A stretch of DNA of 38,708 nucleotides from CAYZRY01 sp964481005 (GTDB taxonomy: Bacteria > Bacillota_I > Bacilli_A > RF39 > UBA660): positions 1 through 38,708 of the forward strand of contig CAYZRY010000009.1 of NCBI GenBank assembly GCA_964481005.1, written 5' to 3'. This document shows positions 31,206 to 38,099 of this stretch, in pieces; the first letter of the stretch is position 1; the number at the start of each line of letters is the position of its first letter. The notes under the pieces are model-generated. The model saw only the letters and a program-made list of their open reading frames with translations, had not been told where the DNA came from and did not search any database. The position numbers and the translations under genes are program-made.

Positions 31206-31823
31206 ATGAGCAAAAGAGAAATTAAGATAGGTTTTCAACTGGCAAGAATCTTTTTTGGACCAGTCTTTAGACTTCAGTATAAACCAAAACTAATTAATAA
31301 AAATCTTATTCCTAAAAAAGGACCAATTATTATATGTGGTAATCATACTCATAAATTTGATCCGTTTTTGATAGCTTCATCGAGCAAACGAACAGTTCAT
31401 TTTATGGCTAAGAAAGAATATCACGTAGGAAAGCTTAGACATATTTTTAAATTTGTTGGAACAATACCAGTTGATCGCTCAGTCAAAGATGAAGAAGCTA
31501 GTGAACGAGCTATCGAGGTTTTAAAAAGGGGTGGAGCAATTGCTCTTTTTCCCGAAGGAACAAGAAACAAAACAAAAGAGTTTTTACTACCATTTAAATT
31601 TGGAGCTGTATCAATGGCTAAAAAAACTGGAGCAACTATCGTTCCATTTGGAATAAGTGGTAAATTTGAAAAAAATAGCAATAACAATTTACGTATCAGG
31701 TTTGGTAAGCCATTTAAAGTAGGGGATATGTCTCTTGAAGAGGCTAATAAACTTCTCTATCAGACGGTTGGAGATTTAATGAAGGAAAATTTGAAAGAGA
31801 TAGAAAATGAAAATAACAGATAG
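31206..31823 (+). CDS. 1-acylglycerol-3-phosphate acyltransferase (PlsC-like)
   Basis: About 205 residues. Adds the second acyl chain to lysophosphatidic acid. The HX4D catalytic motif is H47-T-H-K-F-D52, and the glycerol-phosphate motif FPEGTR is at 115-120; an N-terminal amphipathic stretch would touch the membrane. The start is uncertain: GTG 31185, ATG 31191 and ATG 31206 are in frame. I chose the last, one base after the upstream stop, with GAGAAAAAG before it. It overlaps the next acyltransferase gene by 17 bases. Confidence 0.85.
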   Translation: MSKREIKIGFQLARIFFGPVFRLQYKPKLINKNLIPKKGPIIICGNHTHKFDPFLIASSSKRTVHFMAKKEYHVGKLRHIFKFVGTIPVDRSVKDEEASERAIEVLKRGGAIALFPEGTRNKTKEFLLPFKFGAVSMAKKTGATIVPFGISGKFEKNSNNNLRIRFGKPFKVGDMSLEEANKLLYQTVGDLMKENLKEIENENNR

Positions 31824-32388
31824 TTTGTACAAGTTAGCTAGAGGACCTTTGACATTTTTAGTTAAAATACTTATTTGGGTCAAGATAAAAAATAGGGAAG
31901 TATTAAATGATGGACCAGTTTTAATTGTTGCCAATCATCGTACTTTTCTCGATCCTATTTTACTACTTGCATCAACTAAAAGAACGATACACTTTTTCTC
32001 TAAAGTAGAACTAGTTCGTGGATGGAAGAAGTTTCTCTTTGATAAGACAGGTATTATTCCAGTTGATCGTAAAGCTAAGAATCCTGAATCGATTCAAATA
32101 GCTAAAGCTTTTCTTAAAAGTGGTCATCTAGTTGGTATTTTTCCAGAAGCTACGAGAAACTATAGTGAAGGCAAGTTATTGCCCCTTAAGCCAGGCGCAG
32201 CTATTATTGCTATCGATACTGGAGTACCGATTGTCTTAGCTATTCAAACAGGAAAAGTTAGAATGTTTAGTCGTGAGTTAAAATTAAGCTACTCAGATAA
32301 AATATATTTGAAGAATGTCTCAGTTGAAAAGGGCATGGAAATCATCAAAAAGGAAATGGAAAAGATGATTGATGATAGGGGGAACTAA
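31807..32388 (+). CDS. Second PlsC-like acyltransferase
   Basis: 193 residues and clearly related to the preceding protein, though diverged. HX4D is H44-R-T-F-L-D49, and the second motif reads FPEATR (112-117), with Ala in place of the usual Gly. A hydrophobic segment at about 13-27 may anchor it. Two tandem PlsC-like enzymes may differ in position (sn-1 or sn-2) or acceptor; the Ala substitution might indicate a different acceptor. The start is 17 bases inside the upstream gene, and its stop shares a base with the next start (TAATG). Confidence 0.85.
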   Translation: MKITDSLYKLARGPLTFLVKILIWVKIKNREVLNDGPVLIVANHRTFLDPILLLASTKRTIHFFSKVELVRGWKKFLFDKTGIIPVDRKAKNPESIQIAKAFLKSGHLVGIFPEATRNYSEGKLLPLKPGAAIIAIDTGVPIVLAIQTGKVRMFSRELKLSYSDKIYLKNVSVEKGMEIIKKEMEKMIDDRGN

Positions 32389-33299
32389 TGAAGCATGTTT
32401 TTATTGTCAATCCTAAGTCTGCTTATGGAAGGGCTTTAATTGTCAGTAGGGCAATCGAAGCTGTCTGCAAGGAAAAGGGTATCGATTATGAATTTCGTTA
32501 TACTGAAAGACCTAAGGATGCTACTGATATAGCGCGCAGTTATAAAAGAGAAAAATGTATTATCTTCTCTGTCGGGGGAGATGGAACTCTCAATGAAGTG
32601 GTTAATGGTATCGTCGGTTCTAAGAACCTTTTAGGGGTCATTCCGGCCGGAACTGGCAATGACTTATATAAAACTCTCAAACTGGAAAAAGAACTGTATT
32701 TTGACTGTGATTTAGGTAAAATAAACGGTCAGTATTTTATCAATACAGCTTCGGTTGGATTAGATGCTGAAATAGGTGATAATGTCATTGTCATGAAGCG
32801 TAAAAAGATTCCTCGTAAGATGATCTACAATGCTGCTATTCTTTATACTTTCTTTAATTTTTCTGCCAAGGATATGGAAATCATTATCGATGATAAAAAG
32901 ACTATCACTGGTAAAAAATTGCTAGTTGCTGTTGCTAATGGCCGCATTTATGGCGGAGGTTTCCCGATAGCTCCGAATGCCTCACTTGACGATGGATTAT
33001 TCGATGTTGTCATTGCCGAAGATATGTCTAAACCGAGAACTTTATCTTTGATAGCTAAACTGTTAAAAGCCAAACATGAAGGGGAGAAAGAAGTTAGTAG
33101 TTTCCGCGCTAAGAAAGTCATCGTTCGCAGTAATGAACGTTTAATCGGAGGAATAGATGGCGAAGTATTAATCGATAAAGAATACAAGCTGGAAATAGCT
33201 CCGAAAGCTATTACTATCTACAACGATCAACAATTTGTCGAAGAGGTGCTCCGCTATGAACGAGAAAATAAATCAAAGATTAAGACAATCCAGCGATAA
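32388..33299 (+). CDS. Diacylglycerol kinase / YegS-family lipid kinase
   Basis: 303 residues, soluble lipid kinase of the DagK/YegS/BmrU family. Nucleotide-binding motifs GGDGTLNE (63-70) and PAGTGND (86-92) are intact, as is a conserved SVGLDAEIGD segment near 123. Such enzymes return diacylglycerol, produced when phosphoglycerol is taken from phosphatidylglycerol for lipoteichoic-acid-type polymers, to phosphatidic acid. That would link this operon to the phosphoglycerol transferase at 1236 (inference). AGGGGG precedes the start; coupling with upstream and downstream genes is tight (44-base overlap with the next). Confidence 0.9.
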   Translation: MKHVFIVNPKSAYGRALIVSRAIEAVCKEKGIDYEFRYTERPKDATDIARSYKREKCIIFSVGGDGTLNEVVNGIVGSKNLLGVIPAGTGNDLYKTLKLEKELYFDCDLGKINGQYFINTASVGLDAEIGDNVIVMKRKKIPRKMIYNAAILYTFFNFSAKDMEIIIDDKKTITGKKLLVAVANGRIYGGGFPIAPNASLDDGLFDVVIAEDMSKPRTLSLIAKLLKAKHEGEKEVSSFRAKKVIVRSNERLIGGIDGEVLIDKEYKLEIAPKAITIYNDQQFVEEVLRYERENKSKIKTIQR

Positions 33300-33939
33300 A
33301 AAATATAAAACATTTATCGAGAAATTAACATTTACCAAATATGAAATAATGGGCGTTAGAATGCCAATTTTAAAAGATTTAGTAAAAGAGTATAAGTATC
33401 TTGATAGTTATTTACCCTATGAAGATACTTATGAAGAGATTCTTTTTGAAGGTTTATTTATTAGTAGTAAATATAAAGTTCTTGAAGAAAAGTTAAATAT
33501 GTTAGATAATTATATTGAAAAGATTGATAACTGGGGTATTTGTGATAGTGTGATAAGTAGTGTTAAGTATCGAGATAATGAAAAGAAGGTACTTGACGAT
33601 TTTGTCTGTAACAATTTAGCTAGTAATAGTGAATATCGTTTGAGATTTATTATTCTTCTTATGAAGAAGCTAGTCAAAGATAATAGTTATCACAAAGTGA
33701 TAATAGATAATTTAAAGCTTATCAATGACAAACACTTAGATTATTATTATGTCGATATGGCAATAGCTTGGCTCTTGCAAGAGTTATATATCTATAATGA
33801 TGAGATTGTTATGAAGTTTCTAGAAGCGTGCGACAATAAGTTTATTAAGCAAAAGACAATTAGTAAAATACTTGATTCTAGAACTACTAGCGATGAAAGA
33901 CGGATAGCTCTCAAAGATTGGAGGATGGTCAATGTCTAA
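33256..33939 (+). CDS. AlkD-like DNA alkylation repair protein
   Basis: 227 residues, all-helical HEAT-like repeats of the AlkD family, which excise alkylated bases. GVRMPILKDLVKEY near 33-46 is the family's N-terminal signature. W93 and D97 in DNWGICDSV match the catalytic W-x3-D of AlkD, and VDMAIAWLLQEL near 170 carries the second aromatic wall. I start at the ATG at 33256, seven bases after AAGAGGTG, within the lipid kinase gene. The TTG at 33235 is upstream of that site. It is in a lipid operon for no evident metabolic reason. Confidence 0.8.
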   Translation: MNEKINQRLRQSSDKKYKTFIEKLTFTKYEIMGVRMPILKDLVKEYKYLDSYLPYEDTYEEILFEGLFISSKYKVLEEKLNMLDNYIEKIDNWGICDSVISSVKYRDNEKKVLDDFVCNNLASNSEYRLRFIILLMKKLVKDNSYHKVIIDNLKLINDKHLDYYYVDMAIAWLLQELYIYNDEIVMKFLEACDNKFIKQKTISKILDSRTTSDERRIALKDWRMVNV

Positions 33940-34531
33940 GATAAGTATGTATTATTCCGCAATGAATGGTGGTAAAACATCGACACTCTTGCAGACAGCT
34001 TACAATTATGAAGATAGGGGTAAGCAAGTACTCATTATCAAATCAGAGATTGATACTAAGGGCGATGATACAATTGTTTCGCGCAATGGCCTTGCAAGGA
34101 AAGTAGATATATTGCTCTCACCAGATGAGGCACTAATCGAAAACTATGCTGATAAGTTATGCAAAGCCAATGTCATTTTGGTCGATGAAGCGCAGTTTTT
34201 AACTCCTTCGCAAGTAGATGAACTTTGGCATTTAGCTGAGTTATACGATAAAATAGTTAATTGTTATGGCCTGAAAACTGATTTTAGAGGGCAGTTCTTT
34301 CCAGGCTCTAAAAGACTGTTCGAAGTAGCCGAGACCAAAGAAATATCGACTATCTCATCTTGTCGCTGCGGGGCTAAAGCTGAGTTTAATGCCAGGTGCG
34401 TAAACGGTGTCTTTACTACCGAAGGAGACCAAATAGCTATCGATGGACAAGCCGAAGTGCTCTATGATCCAGTCTGTCCTAAGTGTTATCTTGAAAAAGT
34501 TATCAAAGTAAAAAAGAAAGTATTGAGGTAA
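33932..34531 (+). CDS. tdk: Thymidine kinase
   Basis: Type II thymidine kinase of the nucleotide salvage pathway; 199 residues. P-loop SAMNGGKTS (9-17), Walker-B/catalytic VDEAQF with E86, lasso-loop GLKTDFRGQFFPGS, and the structural zinc site C144, C146, C182, C185 are all present. It overlaps alkD by eight bases, with GGAGG inside that gene as ribosome binding site, so it is part of the same message. Confidence 0.95.
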   Translation: MSKISMYYSAMNGGKTSTLLQTAYNYEDRGKQVLIIKSEIDTKGDDTIVSRNGLARKVDILLSPDEALIENYADKLCKANVILVDEAQFLTPSQVDELWHLAELYDKIVNCYGLKTDFRGQFFPGSKRLFEVAETKEISTISSCRCGAKAEFNARCVNGVFTTEGDQIAIDGQAEVLYDPVCPKCYLEKVIKVKKKVLR

Positions 34532-34535
34532 AAAT

Positions 34536-35663
34536 ATGTTTGATAAAAAAGAAAAAAGTATCATTAAAATAGCCGCTATTATAGCTCTATTTATACTCTT
34601 TATTACAAAGTTTGATTTTGTTATAGCAACATTAAATAAAGTACTTAGAGTTCTATATCCATTTATTTTGGGAGTATTCTTTGCTTTCATTATCAATCTT
34701 TTAGTTAAGAGATTTGAAGCAGTAATTCTACCTAAAGCTAAAAAGAAGGGTTTAGTTAAACTTAGAGAGTTTCTAAGTATTCTAATATCTGTCGTTATCA
34801 TTTTACTAGTTGTTGTTCTTGCTTTGAATATGGTTGTACCACAGCTAGTTGAAACAGTTAAAACACTTATTGATAATATTCCAGAGTATACGGAAGGAAT
34901 AACTAAGTTTCTCGATAAGAATCATTTGTTTCCAAAACTTTCACAAGATCTAGCCGAGTTTGACAATAAGAAGTTAATGGAAACGTTCATGAGCAATTCT
35001 GGAGAAATTTCAACCGGAGCTATCAAGTTTGCTCAAAGTTTCTTGAGTATTTTACTTAACTTGTTTATTGCCTTTGTCTTTGCTATCTACATTGTAGCTA
35101 ACAAATATATCTTGCACGGGCAATATGACAAGCTTACTAAAGCATATTTTCCTAAGGGAAAAGTTAATCGTTTCAATAAGTTTTTAGAAACTGCTAACTA
35201 TATTTTTGATAAGTATTTTGTCGGTCAGTTTATCGAGGCAATTATTCTTGGAACATTATGTGCTCTTGGAATGCATTTACTTGGTTTACCATATGCTACG
35301 ATGATTGGTTCACTAGTTGGTATTACAGCCCTTATTCCGATAATTGGAGCATACATTGGGGAAATAGTTGGATTCTTACTAATCATGACTGTAGACCCAT
35401 TAAAAGCAGTTATCTTCTTGATTTTCTTACTTACGCTTCAACAGATCGAAGGAACCTTCATCTATCCTAAGGTAGTAGGTAAGTCGGTTGGTGTTCCAGG
35501 TATGTGGATACTATTTGCAGTAACAGTTGGAGCAGGACTATTTGGACTATTCGGAGTTATTCTAAGTGTACCAATAACAGCCCTTATCTATACTTTACTT
35601 AAAGAAGATGTCAATGAGCGAATAGCTCTTCAAAAGAAAGATACTAAAAAAGCAACTAAATAG
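34536..35663 (+). CDS. AI-2E family transporter (PerM-like permease)
   Basis: 375 residues with about eight helices in the AI-2E/PF01594 layout: two N-terminal hairpins, a long soluble loop (about 110-165), and the C-terminal signatures FIEAIILGTLCALGMHLLGLPYA, ITALIPIIGAYIGE and QQIEGTFIYPKVVGKSVGV. Some members export the quorum signal AI-2; others act in ion homeostasis or export unknown compounds, so substrate is open. GAGGT just upstream is the ribosome binding site. It is the last gene of the lipid/tdk run. Confidence 0.85.
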   Translation: MFDKKEKSIIKIAAIIALFILFITKFDFVIATLNKVLRVLYPFILGVFFAFIINLLVKRFEAVILPKAKKKGLVKLREFLSILISVVIILLVVVLALNMVVPQLVETVKTLIDNIPEYTEGITKFLDKNHLFPKLSQDLAEFDNKKLMETFMSNSGEISTGAIKFAQSFLSILLNLFIAFVFAIYIVANKYILHGQYDKLTKAYFPKGKVNRFNKFLETANYIFDKYFVGQFIEAIILGTLCALGMHLLGLPYATMIGSLVGITALIPIIGAYIGEIVGFLLIMTVDPLKAVIFLIFLLTLQQIEGTFIYPKVVGKSVGVPGMWILFAVTVGAGLFGLFGVILSVPITALIYTLLKEDVNERIALQKKDTKKATK

Positions 35664-35671
35664 TTGCTTTT
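35648..35671 (+). terminator. Intrinsic terminator ending the lipid/tdk operon
   Basis: AAAAGCAACTA / TAGTTGCTTTT 11-bp stem, minimal AA loop (AAAT if the last pair opens), short T-run; it spans the stop codon. Confidence 0.75.
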
Positions 35672-35684
35672 CTTATGGACTAGC

Positions 35685-35713
35685 TTGATTAAATGTTAAA
35701 AAAATATTAAAAT
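35685..35713 (+). promoter_or_regulatory. Promoter of frr
   Basis: TTGATT (35685-35690), 17 bases, TAAAAT (35708-35713). The predicted start, near 35720, is the first base of the AAGGAG ribosome binding site; the leader is about 14 nt. Confidence 0.65.
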
Positions 35714-35733
35714 ATATACAAGGAGAAATAATA

Positions 35734-36270
35734 ATGATTTTAGAAATATTAAATGAAAAATTAATGAAGGCTCTCGAAAACCTTGAGCGTCGTTTTACAT
35801 CGATTAGAGCAGGTAGAGCTAACCCTAGTTCACTAGATGGGGTAATGGTTGAATACTACGGAGTAGAAACTCCGCTTAAGCAGTTAGCAACTATTTCAGT
35901 ACCTGAGGCTAGACAACTTATGATTAAACCGTTTGATAAGACTGCTGTTCAAGCTATCGAAAAAGCTATCCTAGCAGCTAATCTTGGTTATACACCTGGT
36001 AACGATGGTGAAGTAGTACGTATTGCTATTCCAATCCTTACTGAAGATCGTCGTCGTGAACTTGTCAAAGAAGCTAAAGAGATGGCCGAGGAAGCGCGCA
36101 TTGCTGGACGTAATATCCGTAAAGAAGCAATGAATGATATCGATCGTGAAGAGATGGGTGAAGACGAAAAGAAACGTATGGAAACTCAGGTTCAAGATGA
36201 GATTAATGACTTCAATAAGAAGATTGATGAAAAGTTAAAAGCTAAAGAAGAAGATTTACTAAGTATCTAA
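35734..36270 (+). CDS. frr: Ribosome recycling factor
   Basis: Splits post-termination ribosomes with EF-G. 178 residues, a few shorter at the N-terminus than the usual 185. Family segments: SIRAGRANPSSLDGVMVEYYG, APISVPE-like ATISVPEARQLMIKPFD, GEVVRIAIPILTEDRRRELVK and NIRKEAMNDI. It is not beside pyrH or tsf as in many Firmicutes but heads a unit with a DHH phosphohydrolase, whose start shares the last base of its stop codon. Confidence 0.95.
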   Translation: MILEILNEKLMKALENLERRFTSIRAGRANPSSLDGVMVEYYGVETPLKQLATISVPEARQLMIKPFDKTAVQAIEKAILAANLGYTPGNDGEVVRIAIPILTEDRRRELVKEAKEMAEEARIAGRNIRKEAMNDIDREEMGEDEKKRMETQVQDEINDFNKKIDEKLKAKEEDLLSI

Positions 36271-37175
36271 TGAATTTAGCTTTGCTTAAACAATATGAAC
36301 CATTGTATATAATTGGTCATAAACATCCAGATTTAGATACTGTCATCAGTTCATACTTACTTGCTAAAATATTATATAGTCAAGGATATGAAACTGAGGC
36401 AGTATTTTTGAGTGAAAATTACAGTATCGATAAATATAATCAAACGATGATTGATGATCTTTTAGAGTTAGACTTTAAAATAGTCGAAGAAACTGAGAAT
36501 AAAAACTTTATTTTAGTTGATCACAACGATCCAATTCAATCAGTTGGTTCGTCAAATAATGTTATTATGGCTTTTGATCATCATCGTGACAGTGGCAAGG
36601 TAGAAAACATCGTCAATGCTAAGTATGCATCAAACAGTTTACTTATCTATGATTATTTTAAAGATGAATATGTTTTTTCAGAAAAAGAGCGTAAAATGAT
36701 ATATATGGCTACTATGAGTGACACAATGTTTTTAAAAAGCCAAAGATATGATGAGAGAGATTTATTTCTTTTAAAAGAGTTGAAGATAGAATTATCTCCA
36801 GCTAAACTTTTTAAAAAATATTTTATTGCTAGTGACCTATCAAAAGGCGTAGCTAAATGTTTTTCTGAAAAGGGCAAAGATTTTGAATTTGCCGAGGTTA
36901 AATTTAAATCAAGCTGTATTAAAGCTTTTGATACAAATGAAGACTTATTAAATGATTACATAAAATTAGTTAAACAAGAAAATTATTTTCTAGGTATGTG
37001 GATTGATTTGGATAAAGAGATAACTCATGCTTATTTTAAAAGCCCAAATAACTTTGAGATAAGAGAATATGACTTTATAGCTTCGCGAGCTAATTTGGTT
37101 TTACCAGATATGATAGAGTTTCTAAATAAGGAGAAGAACGATGTTAAAAAGATGTCAAAATTGCCAAAGAGATAA
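36270..37175 (+). CDS. DHH-family phosphohydrolase, manganese inorganic-pyrophosphatase-like
   Basis: 301 residues with the N-terminal DHH metal centre: GHKHPDLD near residue 17 (family GHxxPDxD), VDHND near 84, FDHHR near 102 and SDTMFLKS near 150. Length and two-domain build are those of class II pyrophosphatase (PpaC). The C-terminal substrate motif, normally SRKKQ, here reads SRANL (272-276), losing the lysine that binds pyrophosphate. It may thus have altered substrate preference or lower activity, or be a divergent DHH enzyme. No separate ribosome binding site is seen; it is coupled to frr by TAATG. Confidence 0.75.
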   Translation: MNLALLKQYEPLYIIGHKHPDLDTVISSYLLAKILYSQGYETEAVFLSENYSIDKYNQTMIDDLLELDFKIVEETENKNFILVDHNDPIQSVGSSNNVIMAFDHHRDSGKVENIVNAKYASNSLLIYDYFKDEYVFSEKERKMIYMATMSDTMFLKSQRYDERDLFLLKELKIELSPAKLFKKYFIASDLSKGVAKCFSEKGKDFEFAEVKFKSSCIKAFDTNEDLLNDYIKLVKQENYFLGMWIDLDKEITHAYFKSPNNFEIREYDFIASRANLVLPDMIEFLNKEKNDVKKMSKLPKR

Positions 37176-37863
37176 CGATTACAGTAATAAGTTTTGTGTT
37201 TTTTGTGGGACTCCTTTTCCGATGGTTACAGAAAATCCAGTTCAGCCAATTAGTCCAGTAAGTGAAGTTGTTCCAGCGCCACTTCCTGAGCCAGCTTCAG
37301 CAAGTTTTTCGCTAAAAGATGTTGGACCGATGATTTTAATTGTTGCAACGCTTCTATTTTTCGTTATTTTGACTATGAACTATAAAGTAGTAGATGCCTC
37401 AACTAAGCAGATTAGTCCCGAGCAGCAAAAAGTGACCGAGGGCATGGAAAAAGTAAGATATAGGAATATGAATTTAAATATTCCCGCTACCTATAAAGCA
37501 AAAAACTTAGTTGATTCAGTTGTCTTTACTTCGGAAGAGAAGGGCTTTAATATCAATCTTGCCTTGGTCGATGCACCATATGGAAACATCAAACACAATC
37601 GTGGTAAATTTAAAGAGTTATTCGAAGATAAAAATTATCGTTATATCAATCAAGAATTAGTAAATGGGATGTTTGAATATTTACTTTTCGAAGTAGAGAG
37701 AGTAACAATTGGTAAAGAAGCTAGGGCTTATATCGTTATCGCTAGATATGATAAAGATCACAGCTGGTTATTTACGGCTGAAGCTCTTGGCAATAACACT
37801 ATAACCGAAGCAGTCCTTTCTGATGCACAGTGGATTGTCCTTGGAGTTAAGAGTGATTTTTAA
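37141..37863 (+). CDS. Zinc-ribbon single-pass membrane protein of unknown function
   Basis: 240 residues. An N-terminal zinc ribbon (C5-x2-C8 and C19-x2-C22) is followed by a Pro/Val/Glu-rich linker (about 28-55), one helix at about 62-80, and an extracytoplasmic domain of about 150 residues with no known motif. Zinc ribbon plus helix plus outer domain is a common build for envelope sensor or assembly proteins in Firmicutes. AGGAG precedes the ATG, which lies 35 bases inside the DHH gene, so it is the third gene of the frr unit. Confidence 0.7.
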   Translation: MLKRCQNCQRDNDYSNKFCVFCGTPFPMVTENPVQPISPVSEVVPAPLPEPASASFSLKDVGPMILIVATLLFFVILTMNYKVVDASTKQISPEQQKVTEGMEKVRYRNMNLNIPATYKAKNLVDSVVFTSEEKGFNINLALVDAPYGNIKHNRGKFKELFEDKNYRYINQELVNGMFEYLLFEVERVTIGKEARAYIVIARYDKDHSWLFTAEALGNNTITEAVLSDAQWIVLGVKSDF

Positions 37864-37864
37864 C

Positions 37865-37892
37865 TTTACAAATAGTAAATCTGTGCTATAAT
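37865..37892 (+). promoter_or_regulatory. Promoter of the pheS leader
   Basis: TTTACA (37865-37870), 16 bases, TATAAT (37887-37892) preceded by TGC. The predicted start is near 37899. Confidence 0.8.
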
Positions 37893-37898
37893 TTAATT

Positions 37899-38082
37899 GT
37901 TATTAGCGATGACTAAAGACTAGTAACTTGGAAGTCTATTTTAGAGAGCTGATGGATGGTGTAAATCAGTATAGAGGAACAAGGGAATTCACTTTATAGC
38001 TAGACAGGTGATGCGTTATAGTCGTAGAGAAGTAATTAAGGTGGTACCACGATCATTCGTCCTTTGGGAGAATGATCTTTTT
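37899..38082 (+). promoter_or_regulatory. Phe T-box riboswitch
   Basis: Senses uncharged tRNA-Phe and controls pheS. The stem I core AGAGAGCTGATGG with GGTG is present. The likely specifier codon is TTC at 37988-37990 (Phe), inside GGGAATTCACT. The T-box consensus AAGGTGGTACCACG lies at 38038-38051; its TGGT pairs with the ACCA end expected for tRNA-Phe. The competing terminator follows. Specifier and downstream gene agree. Confidence 0.9.
38051..38082 (+). terminator. Regulated terminator of the T-box
   Basis: GATCATTC / GAATGATC stem with inner TCC / GGA pairing, then a five-base T-run. It shares bases with the T-box sequence, so the antiterminator and terminator are mutually exclusive. 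Confidence 0.85.
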
Positions 38083-38099
38083 ATTTAGGAGGAGATAAT

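Noticed and set aside
31807..32388. Recent tandem duplication of the two PlsC genes
   Set aside because: They share motifs but little else at the residue level, so they are old paralogues rather than a fresh repeat.
34355..34801. 148-codon minus-strand open frame across tdk and the AI-2E permease gene
   Set aside because: Antisense to two well-supported genes; composition is that of a mirror frame.
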